Below, one piece after another: positions 1 to 11,789 of a stretch of 64,000 nt of DNA. Source of the stretch: Saccharomonospora cyanea NA-134 (GTDB taxonomy: Bacteria; Actinomycetota; Actinomycetes; Mycobacteriales; Pseudonocardiaceae); contig NZ_CM001440.1 of assembly GCF_000244975.1 (NCBI RefSeq), positions 857,538-921,537 of the forward strand, in the 5' to 3' direction. Within the stretch, counting starts at the first letter, position 1, and each line of letters begins with the position of its first letter. The notes beneath the pieces are model-generated. The model worked only from the letters and a program-made list of their open reading frames with translations, ran no database searches and was not told where the DNA came from. A program made the position numbers and the translations under genes.

Positions 1-1627
1 GTCCCGCGCGTCCGCGAAGCTGGTCGTCCAGCCTGCTGCTCGGATACCGAGCGGTACCGATGACGTGGAGACCGCCGAGTTCCGCGACCCGTTCGGCGTC
101 GGCGCCGTCGGCGCCTCCCAGCCTGATGTCGGTGCCCCGGCCCGCCATCTGCGTCGACACCGTGATCGCCCCGTGGGCTCCGGCCCCGGCGATGACGGCG
201 GCCTCCTCGGCGTCGTTGCGCGCGTTGAGCACGACGCACGAGAGCCCGGTCTTGCGCAGTTTCTCCGCCAGCTCCTCGGACTCGGCGACGTCCTGCGTGC
301 CCACGAGGATCGGCCTTCCGGTCTCGTGCACCTCGCGGATCTCCTCCACGATGGCGCGGAGCTTGCGGGTCGGCGTGGTGTACACGCGGTGCGGGAGGTC
401 CTCGCGGATCGTGGGGGTGTTCGGCGGGATGACGGCCACGTCGAGCTTGTAGAACTCCTGGAGCTGCTCGGCCACCGCCACCGCGGTGCCGGTCATGCCG
501 GCCACCTGGGGGTAGCGAGCGATCAACGCCTGCACCGTGATGGAGTCGAGGATCTCCCCGTGATCCGACGGCGGGAGCTGCTCCTTCGCCTCCACCGCGG
601 CCTGGAGGCCGTCGGGCCAGCGCTGCAACTCGGCGACCCGGCCCCTGGAGGCGTTGATGAGCTGCACCTTCCCGTCGCGCACCAGGTAGTCGACGTCCCT
701 CGTCAGCAGCGCGTGTGCGTGGAGGGCGGCGTTCACCGCCGCGAGCCGGTCGGCGCCCGCGTCGCCGTAGAGGTCGATGCCGCCGAGCGCCTTCTCCACC
801 ACGGAGGCGCCCGCCGTGGTGAGCCAGGCGTTACGGCCGTCGGGGTCGGTCTCGTAGTGCAGTCCGACCCGTAGGCGCCGCACGATGTTGGCGACCTCCT
901 CGTCGGCCACACCGGCGTCGACGGAACCCGCCATCACCAGCGGGACCCGCGCCTCGTCCACGAGCACCGAGTCGGCCTCGTCCACGATGGCGACCTCGGG
1001 CTCCGGCTGCGTGAGTTCCTCAACCGACGTCACCAGCCGGTCGCGCAGCACGTCGAACCCGATCTCGCTGACCGCGCCGTAGCAGACCTCCCGGTGGTAG
1101 GCGTCGCGGCGCTCCTGCGCGGTCAACGCGGGCTCGACCCACCCCACGGACACCCCGAGCAGGTCGTACACCGGTTTCATCCACTCGGCGTCGCGGCGCG
1201 CGAGGTAGTCGTTCACCGAGATGACGTGCACGCGCTTGCCCTGCAGCGCGTAGCCCGCCGCGGCGAGCGCACCCGAGAGGGTCTTGCCCTCACCGGTGGC
1301 CATCTGTACGACGTGCCCCGTGAGCAGGCCCATCGTGCCCAGCAACTGCACGTCGAAGGCGCGCTCGGAGAGGGCTCTCCGAGCCGCCTCCCGGCCCAGT
1401 GCGCACACCTCGACCAGCAGGTCGGCGTCGGTCTCGCCCATCTCCCGCACGGCCGTGGCCCGCTCGGTGAGTTCGGCGTCGGACAGCTTCTCCAGTTCGG
1501 GCTCCAGCTCGCCGATACGCGAGAGGAGCGCTTCGTACCGCGTCAGGTCCGCACTCGCGGGCCGGGACAGCATTCGTCTCAGCGTCTTCGAAACCCGGCT
1601 CAAGAACGCCACCTGCGCTTCTCCCAT
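1..1627 (-). CDS. secA2: SecA2, accessory preprotein translocase ATPase (3' end cut by window)
   Basis: This is a SecA-family ATPase that would drive export of a subset of proteins through the SecYEG channel. The visible 542 codons contain the Walker A motif MATGEGKTL near residue 109, the DEAD-type motif [12 protein letters not shown] near residue 213, and SecA motifs late in the visible part ([20 protein letters not shown]). It resembles actinobacterial SecA2 rather than housekeeping SecA1: the N-terminus is short and the text between motifs follows the mycobacterial SecA2 pattern. The ATG at 1627 gives [13 protein letters not shown]; a GTG six codons in is an alternative start. The gene diverges from the hydrolase at 1701. 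The C-terminal part, including the rest of helicase domain 2, lies outside the window, so an intact end cannot be confirmed. Confidence 0.93.
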   Translation of the reverse strand, partial: MGEAQVAFLSRVSKTLRRMLSRPASADLTRYEALLSRIGELEPELEKLSDAELTERATAVREMGETDADLLVEVCALGREAARRALSERAFDVQLLGTMGLLTGHVVQMATGEGKTLSGALAAAGYALQGKRVHVISVNDYLARRDAEWMKPVYDLLGVSVGWVEPALTAQERRDAYHREVCYGAVSEIGFDVLRDRLVTSVEELTQPEPEVAIVDEADSVLVDEARVPLVMAGSVDAGVADEEVANIVRRLRVGLHYETDPDGRNAWLTTAGASVVEKALGGIDLYGDAGADRLAAVNAALHAHALLTRDVDYLVRDGKVQLINASRGRVAELQRWPDGLQAAVEAKEQLPPSDHGEILDSITVQALIARYPQVAGMTGTAVAVAEQLQEFYKLDVAVIPPNTPTIREDLPHRVYTTPTRKLRAIVEEIREVHETGRPILVGTQDVAESEELAEKLRKTGLSCVVLNARNDAEEAAVIAGAGAHGAITVSTQMAGRGTDIRLGGADGADAERVAELGGLHVIGTARYPSSRLDDQLRGRAG

Positions 1628-1700
1628 CTACTCGCCCGCGCCACGCCCAACGTAGCCGTCGCCGTGCCGAGTTCACAGTGGTGATGGCACGATCGCAGGC

Positions 1701-3275
1701 GTGCGCACCACGAAACGCTACCTGCCGGTGGCGGCGGGTCTCCTCCTTCTTTCGTCGCTGACCGCCTGTTCGAACTCCGCCGACGACGGGCCTGCCGTGC
1801 CCGCGGGCCCGGTCCCGGAGGGGCTGGAGAAGTTCTACGCGCAGCAGCTCGAATGGGGCGACTGCGCGCCGTACGCCACGAACATGATGGCGACGCAGGC
1901 GTTCGCCGGCGACGGCCTCGAGTGCGCGCGGCTCACCGTCCCACTGTCGTACTCCGAGCCGCAGGGCACCACGATCACCGTGGGGCTGCTCCGCAGGCAG
2001 GCGAGCGACCCCGACCGCCGCATCGGCTCGCTGGTGCTGAACCCGGGCGGGCCGGGTGGGTCGGGCATGACCACGGCCGCTCAGCTCTCGGGTGCGGTGG
2101 GGAACACCGAGCTGGGCAAGCGGTTCGACCTCGTGGGCTTCGACCCTCGCGGTGTGGGGGCCAGCGAGCCCGCTGTCGAGTGCCTCACCGACGCCGAGAT
2201 GGACGCCGACCGCGCCGACATGACAGCCATGGACGGCGTCGACGACGTCGCCGACGCGGAGAACGACGCGAAGGAGTTCGCGGCCAAATGCGCCGAGCGC
2301 ACCCCGCACGGCGAGAAGATGCTCGCCAACCTCGGCACTCGCGACGTGGTGCGCGACATGGACGTACTGCGTTCCGCGCTCGGTGACGAGAAGCTCACCT
2401 ACCTCGGCTACTCCTACGGCACGCGGATCGGCTACACCTACGCCGAGACGTTCCCACGCAACGTGCGCGCACTGCTGCTCGACGGGGCGCTCGACCCCGA
2501 GCAGGACATGGTCGAGTCACTGGTCGCGCAGGCGGAGGGCTTCGGCGGCACCTTCGGCAAGTTCGTCGAATGGTGCGTCGGCCGCCCCGACTGCGCGCTG
2601 GGCCGGGACGCGGGGACGGCCGTCCAGGCCTACCACGAGCTCGTCCGGCCGCTGCTGGACGAGCCGGTGAAGCTGCCCGACGGGCGGATGCTCTCCTACG
2701 AGGACGCCACCACCGGCACCGTGGCGTCGCTGTACAGCAGGCAGCTCTGGCCGACGCTCAACCAGGGGCTCGCCACGCTCGCCAGGGGCGAGGGCACGGT
2801 CATGATGGCGTTGGCCGACATGTACTACGAGCGCGGCCCCGACGGGAAGTACTCCTCGGCGCAGGAGGGGCTGGTGGCGATCCGCTGCGTCGACGACCCG
2901 CCCGTGACCGATCGCGAGCGCATCGAGGAGGCACAGGCCGAATACGTCGAGAAGGCCGAGTTCCTCGACTCCGGTCTGCCACCGTCGTCGGCGAGGGACG
3001 CCTGCGCGTTCTGGCCGGTGGAGCACACCTCCGAGCCGCACCTGCCCGACGTCGACGGTGTCCCGCCGACGCTGGTGATCTCCACGACGAACGATCCGGC
3101 CACGCCGTACCAGGCGGGTGTCAACCTCGCGAAGGCGATGAACGGCAGGCTCCTGACGTTCGAGGGTGCCCAGCACACGGCGTTCCTTTCGGTGGGCAAC
3201 GCGTGCGTCGACCAGGCGGGTATCGCCTACCTCGTCGACGGCACCCTTCCGCCGGAGGGCACCCGCTGCCGGTGA
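1701..3275 (+). CDS. Exported alpha/beta hydrolase lipoprotein, S33/TAP-like (Hip1/CaeA-like)
   Basis: A 524-residue secreted hydrolase of the tripeptidyl-aminopeptidase-like S33 family. The N-terminus is a lipoprotein signal with lipobox LTAC, cysteine at residue 23. The oxyanion region NPGGPGGSG lies at about 114-122. The nucleophile elbow GYSYG puts the catalytic serine at 238. The C-terminal TAP-like domain has TNDPATP (acid region) and AQHTAF (histidine). The start is GTG. In Mycobacterium tuberculosis related exported hydrolases (Hip1/CaeA) lie next to glnA2, as here with glnA2 at 4130, so this is probably the syntenic counterpart. It converges on the lipoprotein gene, with only 9 bases between stop codons. 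Substrate unknown; a peptidase or esterase acting at the cell envelope is the likely role. Confidence 0.88.
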   Translation: MRTTKRYLPVAAGLLLLSSLTACSNSADDGPAVPAGPVPEGLEKFYAQQLEWGDCAPYATNMMATQAFAGDGLECARLTVPLSYSEPQGTTITVGLLRRQASDPDRRIGSLVLNPGGPGGSGMTTAAQLSGAVGNTELGKRFDLVGFDPRGVGASEPAVECLTDAEMDADRADMTAMDGVDDVADAENDAKEFAAKCAERTPHGEKMLANLGTRDVVRDMDVLRSALGDEKLTYLGYSYGTRIGYTYAETFPRNVRALLLDGALDPEQDMVESLVAQAEGFGGTFGKFVEWCVGRPDCALGRDAGTAVQAYHELVRPLLDEPVKLPDGRMLSYEDATTGTVASLYSRQLWPTLNQGLATLARGEGTVMMALADMYYERGPDGKYSSAQEGLVAIRCVDDPPVTDRERIEEAQAEYVEKAEFLDSGLPPSSARDACAFWPVEHTSEPHLPDVDGVPPTLVISTTNDPATPYQAGVNLAKAMNGRLLTFEGAQHTAFLSVGNACVDQAGIAYLVDGTLPPEGTRCR

Positions 3276-3284
3276 ACCGCCGGG

Positions 3285-4004
3285 TCACGAACGGCCGGTG
3301 GGCTCACCCGCCGGCCGTGGTTCGGCCGCGTTGTGGCCGCTCAGCGCAAGCTCCAACTGCACGGCACCCTCGTTCTTCTTCCTCGGGGGCACCTGGACCC
3401 AGACCCGCATGAGCCGGTCGCCCTTCTCCGCGATCCAGAACTTGACGTCGACGTCGTCGTGTACGCCGGCCACCAGCGCCGAGATCGCCTGGTGGCCCAG
3501 TTCGCCGTCGATCCGGTAGGTCTCGACGTCGTCCAGTTCCTCGCGGGTCTCCGTCCGCAGGCCGGTGGCCTCCGTGAGCAGCCGTCGAATGCCGTCTTCG
3601 GGATCCAGCAGTCGGGTGGGGGCGTACCCGGCGGGTACGGGCTGTCGCACCGTGCTGCCGTCCGGGTCGGTCAAGGTGAGCGTGTCGTCCTCGACGACGA
3701 ACGAGTACTGGACGCGCTCGGTGAGCAGTTGCGCGTCGGCGTGACCGCTCGCCGTGCCGCTCGATCCGTCCTCGCGGGCGGCGACGCCCTCGACCTCCCG
3801 CACCGGTAGGCCGGGAATCGCGCCGCTCACTCGGAACTCGAAGGCCACGCTGGTCAGCTCGCGCAGGTTGTCCGCCGCCGCGTCGACCAGGCCCGCCGCC
3901 TCGGGAAGCGGCCCGGTGTTGTCGGGATTACCGGCGCACGCCGACAGTGGTGCCGACGCGACCAGCGCGACGAGGAGGAGTTGCGCGAGGCGACGGAGGA
4001 GCAT
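3285..4004 (-). CDS. LppX/LprG-family envelope lipoprotein
   Basis: A 239-residue lipoprotein of the LppX_LprAFG family, whose members bind or carry lipids across the actinobacterial cell envelope. The ATG at 4004 begins a hydrophobic signal peptide with lipobox LSAC, cysteine at residue 23. The rest follows the family pattern: an amphipathic helix (AADNLRELTSVAFEF), then alternating strands including IPGLPVREVEGV and YRIDGELGHQAISALV. The open frame extends 38 codons upstream of 4004, but that extension would place the signal peptide internally, so it was not used. The gene diverges from glnA2. The exact ligand cannot be told from sequence. Confidence 0.85.
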   Translation of the reverse strand: MLLRRLAQLLLVALVASAPLSACAGNPDNTGPLPEAAGLVDAAADNLRELTSVAFEFRVSGAIPGLPVREVEGVAAREDGSSGTASGHADAQLLTERVQYSFVVEDDTLTLTDPDGSTVRQPVPAGYAPTRLLDPEDGIRRLLTEATGLRTETREELDDVETYRIDGELGHQAISALVAGVHDDVDVKFWIAEKGDRLMRVWVQVPPRKKNEGAVQLELALSGHNAAEPRPAGEPTGRS

Positions 4005-4091
4005 GCGAATTACCGTATCGGGGCGTTCTTCGCCGGCCAGACAAGGTGGGCACCACCCTCCCGGGCGATAGGCCGGACGAGGATGCGTCCC

Positions 4092-4123
4092 GAAACACCG
4101 CGTTAACACGTCGCGCATAGGGT
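4092..4123 (+). promoter_or_regulatory. Possible GlnR half-sites and -10 of glnA2
   Basis: GAAAC at 4092-4096 is followed after six bases by TTAAC at 4103-4107. These match the b (GaAAC) and a (gTnAC) half-sites of the actinobacterial nitrogen regulator GlnR at the correct 11-bp period. TAGGGT at 4118-4123 lies six bases before the glnA2 ATG, as expected for the -10 of a leaderless transcript. Only one b-a pair was found, so this is much weaker than the array before glnA. Confidence 0.4.
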
Positions 4124-4129
4124 CGCGGC

Positions 4130-5473
4130 ATGGATCGCCAGCAGGAGTTCGTGCTGCGCACGCTCGAGGAACGCGACATCCGGTTCGTGCGCCTGTGGTT
4201 CACCGACGTCCTCGGGTTCCTCAAGTCGGTGGCCGTCGCGCCCGCCGAGCTCGAAGGTGCCTTCAGCGAGGGCATCGGCTTCGACGGCTCCGCCATCGAG
4301 GGTTTCGCCCGCGTGTACGAGTCCGACATGGTGGCCAAGCCCGATCCCGCGACGTTCCAGGTCCTGCCGTGGGAGACCACGGACGGCGACCACTACTCCG
4401 CGCGGATGTTCTGCGACATCGCCATGCCGGACGGCTCGCCGTCGTGGGCGGACCCGCGCCACGTGCTGCGCCGACAGCTCTCGAAGGCCAGCGAGGCGGG
4501 CTTCACCTGCTACGTGCACCCCGAGATCGAGTTCTTCCTCCTGGCGAACATGCCCGAGGACGGGCGGGAGCCGGAACCCGCCGACAACGGGGGGTACTTC
4601 GACCAGGCCAGCCACGCCACGGCGACCCACTTCCGCCGCCACGCCATCGAGGCACTGGAGGAGATGGGCATCTCCGTCGAGTTCTCCCACCACGAGGCCG
4701 CGCCCGGCCAGCAGGAGATCGACCTGCGGTACGCCGACGCGCTGACGATGGCCGACAACGTGATGACGTTCCGCTACGTCGTCAAGGAGGTTGCCCTCAC
4801 GCAGGGAGTGCGCGCCACTTTCATGCCGAAGCCGTTCAGCGACCAGCCCGGTTCGGGGATGCACACCCACGTGTCGCTGTTCGAGGGAGACCGCAACGCC
4901 TTCTACAGCCCGGAGGACCCGTACGAGCTGTCGGAGACCGGCAAGGCGTTCGTCGCGGGACTGTTGCACCACGCGAGGGAGATCTCGGCGGTCACGAACC
5001 AGTGGGTGAACTCCTACAAGCGCCTGATCCAGGGGGGCGAGGCCCCGACGACGGTGTCGTGGGGGCGCGCCAACCGTTCGGCTCTCGTGCGCGTGCCCAT
5101 GTACTCGCCGGGTAAGGCGTCCTCGCGCAGGGTGGAGATCCGTACCCCGGACTCGGCGTGCAACCCGTACCTGGCGTACTCGGTGATCCTCGCGGCCGGC
5201 CTCAAGGGAATCGAGAAGGGCTACGAGCTGCCGCCCGCCGCCGAGGACAACATCTGGACGCTCTCCGACGCCGAGCGCAAGGCGGCCGGCTACACCGAGC
5301 TGCCCCAGAACCTGGGCGAGGCGCTCGCCGAGATGGAACGGTCGGAGCTGCTGCCGGAGGCGCTGGGCGAACACGTCTACGACTTCTTCCTCCGCAACAA
5401 GCGCGTCGAGTGGGACAACTACCGCAGTCAGGTCACGCCGTACGAGCTGAGGACCCTGCTCCCGGTGCTTTGA
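4130..5473 (+). CDS. glnA2: Glutamine synthetase-like protein GlnA2 (type I)
   Basis: A 447-residue type I glutamine synthetase family enzyme, matching the mycobacterial GlnA2 pattern closely from the first residues (MDRQQEFVLRTLEERDIRF). It has the beta-grasp N-terminal domain, the metal-binding motif YVHPEIEFFL, the ATP-binding region MPKPFSDQPGSGMHTHVS, and the C-terminal RVEIRTPDSACNPY. At the place where adenylylated GSI enzymes have a tyrosine loop, this protein reads DNIWTLSDAER, with tryptophan, so control by GlnE is not expected. Family knowledge says such paralogues can have low glutamine synthetase activity or act on other amines; the sequence does not decide. Probably leaderless. 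It is separated from glnE by the rrn operon. Confidence 0.93.
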   Translation: MDRQQEFVLRTLEERDIRFVRLWFTDVLGFLKSVAVAPAELEGAFSEGIGFDGSAIEGFARVYESDMVAKPDPATFQVLPWETTDGDHYSARMFCDIAMPDGSPSWADPRHVLRRQLSKASEAGFTCYVHPEIEFFLLANMPEDGREPEPADNGGYFDQASHATATHFRRHAIEALEEMGISVEFSHHEAAPGQQEIDLRYADALTMADNVMTFRYVVKEVALTQGVRATFMPKPFSDQPGSGMHTHVSLFEGDRNAFYSPEDPYELSETGKAFVAGLLHHAREISAVTNQWVNSYKRLIQGGEAPTTVSWGRANRSALVRVPMYSPGKASSRRVEIRTPDSACNPYLAYSVILAAGLKGIEKGYELPPAAEDNIWTLSDAERKAAGYTELPQNLGEALAEMERSELLPEALGEHVYDFFLRNKRVEWDNYRSQVTPYELRTLLPVL

Positions 5474-5861
5474 GTCGTTCACTGTTGTGTTGGGGTGTCT
5501 GAGCTGGGGAAATGTGGTTAGGGGACCCCCCTGTTCGGGTGGGTTTTGGGGGCGTGTAATCTTCTTTTCGTCGCCGGGGAGACCGGCCGGGCCCGGAAGG
5601 GCCGGGGCGGGGTACTCGGTGCGGGGATGGCGAACCAAGCTCCCACGGGTGTGGTAGAGTGGGCTTCCCCGGGTGGGTGAGACTGCTTCATCATCGGTTT
5701 TGGTGGTGGGGTTGGTTGCGCCCGGTGGCTGGAAATACACAATGTGTGTTGTTTGAGAACTCAACAGTGTGCTAGTGATTGTCATGCTAGTAGTGCTCTT
5801 TTGAGCCCCTTTTTTGTGGGTTTCTTTGAGATGACATGTGAGTCATCGGATTGACTGTTCA
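5474..5861 (+). promoter_or_regulatory. rrn promoter and leader region
   Basis: This 388-base gap holds the rRNA promoter and leader and no credible gene. TAGAGT at 5655-5660 and TAATCT at 5557-5562 are -10 candidates, but neither has a good -35, so start sites are uncertain. At 5747-5772 lies the conserved actinomycete leader element with palindrome TTGAGAACTCAA, the usual position for boxA-type antitermination signals. CTAGTAG at 5787-5793 is complementary to CTACTAG at 7425-7431 beyond the 16S gene, consistent with part of the 16S precursor stem. Confidence 0.6.
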
Positions 5862-10700
<4,839 letters not shown>

Positions 10701-10773
10701 AACATGCTACGCACCCACTCTGCAACTCTGAAACACCACCCCGGGAACACACCCGGCGTGATTGTTTCCCAGA

Positions 10774-10893
10774 GTTTCGGTGGTCACAGCGGTAGGGGAA
10801 ACGCCCGGTCCCATTCCGAACCCGGAAGCTAAGCCCACCAGCGCCGATGGTACTGCACCCGAAGGGGTGTGGGAGAGTAGGACACCGCCGAAC
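10774..10893 (+). rRNA. rrf: 5S ribosomal RNA
   Basis: A 120-base 5S gene. GTTTCGGTGG at the 5' end pairs with CCGCCGAAC at the 3' end. The central CCCATTCCGAACCCGGAAG block is typical. It is the last gene of the rrn operon, with a terminator 20 bases downstream. Confidence 0.97.
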
Positions 10894-10912
10894 AAATAGT
10901 GAAAATGAGGAA

Positions 10913-10976
10913 GGCCCCAGCGGTCGGCAGGTCGAGACGGAAACGTCTCCCGCCGATCCTGGGGCTTTCGTCTTTT
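10913..10976 (+). terminator. rrn operon terminator
   Basis: GCCCCAG at 10914-10920 pairs with CTGGGGC at 10959-10965, with further inner pairing (GTCGGC with GCCGAT), followed by TTTCGTCTTTT. It lies just after 5S and is a convincing intrinsic terminator. Confidence 0.85.
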
Positions 10977-11027
10977 CCGGGTTGTGAGTATTGCTGCCTG
11001 CGTGGCCCGAAGCCGTAAGCTGGGCTG

Positions 11028-11789
11028 GTGAGTGCACCTCGCCTTCTCGTTATCCAGCCGGATCCGTTCGCTCCCCTGGGGCCGCTCGGTGACTGGTTCG
11101 CCGAAGCCGATGCGTCGGTCGATCTGAGGCTGATGCCAGATCGCGAACTGCCCTCGTCGCTGGACGGTCATGACGGGGTCGTGGTGCTCGGCGGTGGCAT
11201 GAACGCCGAGCAGGACGAGCGGCACCCGTGGTTGGCCGGCATCCGGACCCTGCTGAGTGCCGCCGTCGCGCAGGACAGAACCACACTGTGTGTCTGTCTC
11301 GGTGCGCAACTGCTGGCAGTCTCGGCAGGTGGCCGGGTGACGGCCGGGCACGACGGGCCTGAGGTCGGTCCGTCACTCGTCGCGAAGAAGGACGCGGCGT
11401 GGATCGATCCGCTGTTCGCAGACCTGCCCCTCATGCAGGACGTCTTGCAGTTCCATTCGGACGAGATCGCGCAGTTACCGCGCAATGCCGTACTGCTGGC
11501 GTCGTCGCCACGGTACGAGAACCAGGCATTCCGTCTGGGCCGTCGTGTCTACGGAATCCAGTTCCACATCGAGACCACTCCGGACGTGGTGTTGCGATGG
11601 GCGACCAAAACCCGATCGAAAGCGGATGCCGTACGGCAGGCCGCGTTCGACGAGGAAACGTTGGCGCAGGCTCACGCCGACATCGCCGAAACGTGGCGTC
11701 CGTTCGCCCACCGGTTCGTCGAACTCGCCGCGGGGCGACTCGAACCCGCGCAGACCTCCCGGCCGTCCCTACCGATCGCCGATGGCTGA
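11028..11789 (+). CDS. Class I glutamine amidotransferase domain protein
   Basis: A 253-residue stand-alone class I glutaminase-fold protein, similar to the amidotransferase half of GMP synthase. The nucleophilic cysteine is C90 in CVCLGAQ, and histidine H180 and E182 lie in GIQFHIE, completing the triad. No synthetase domain follows. The start is GTG, about 9 bases after a TAAGCT hexamer, so the mRNA may be leaderless. The stop overlaps the glnE ATG by 8 bases, so the two are translationally coupled. That links it to nitrogen metabolism, but the acceptor substrate is unknown. Confidence 0.88.
   Translation: MSAPRLLVIQPDPFAPLGPLGDWFAEADASVDLRLMPDRELPSSLDGHDGVVVLGGGMNAEQDERHPWLAGIRTLLSAAVAQDRTTLCVCLGAQLLAVSAGGRVTAGHDGPEVGPSLVAKKDAAWIDPLFADLPLMQDVLQFHSDEIAQLPRNAVLLASSPRYENQAFRLGRRVYGIQFHIETTPDVVLRWATKTRSKADAVRQAAFDEETLAQAHADIAETWRPFAHRFVELAAGRLEPAQTSRPSLPIADG

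Noticed and set aside
1290-2309. A minus-strand frame spanning secA2's start and the S33 gene
   Set aside because: It is out of frame with SecA2 and antisense to the lipoprotein hydrolase; no motif supports it.
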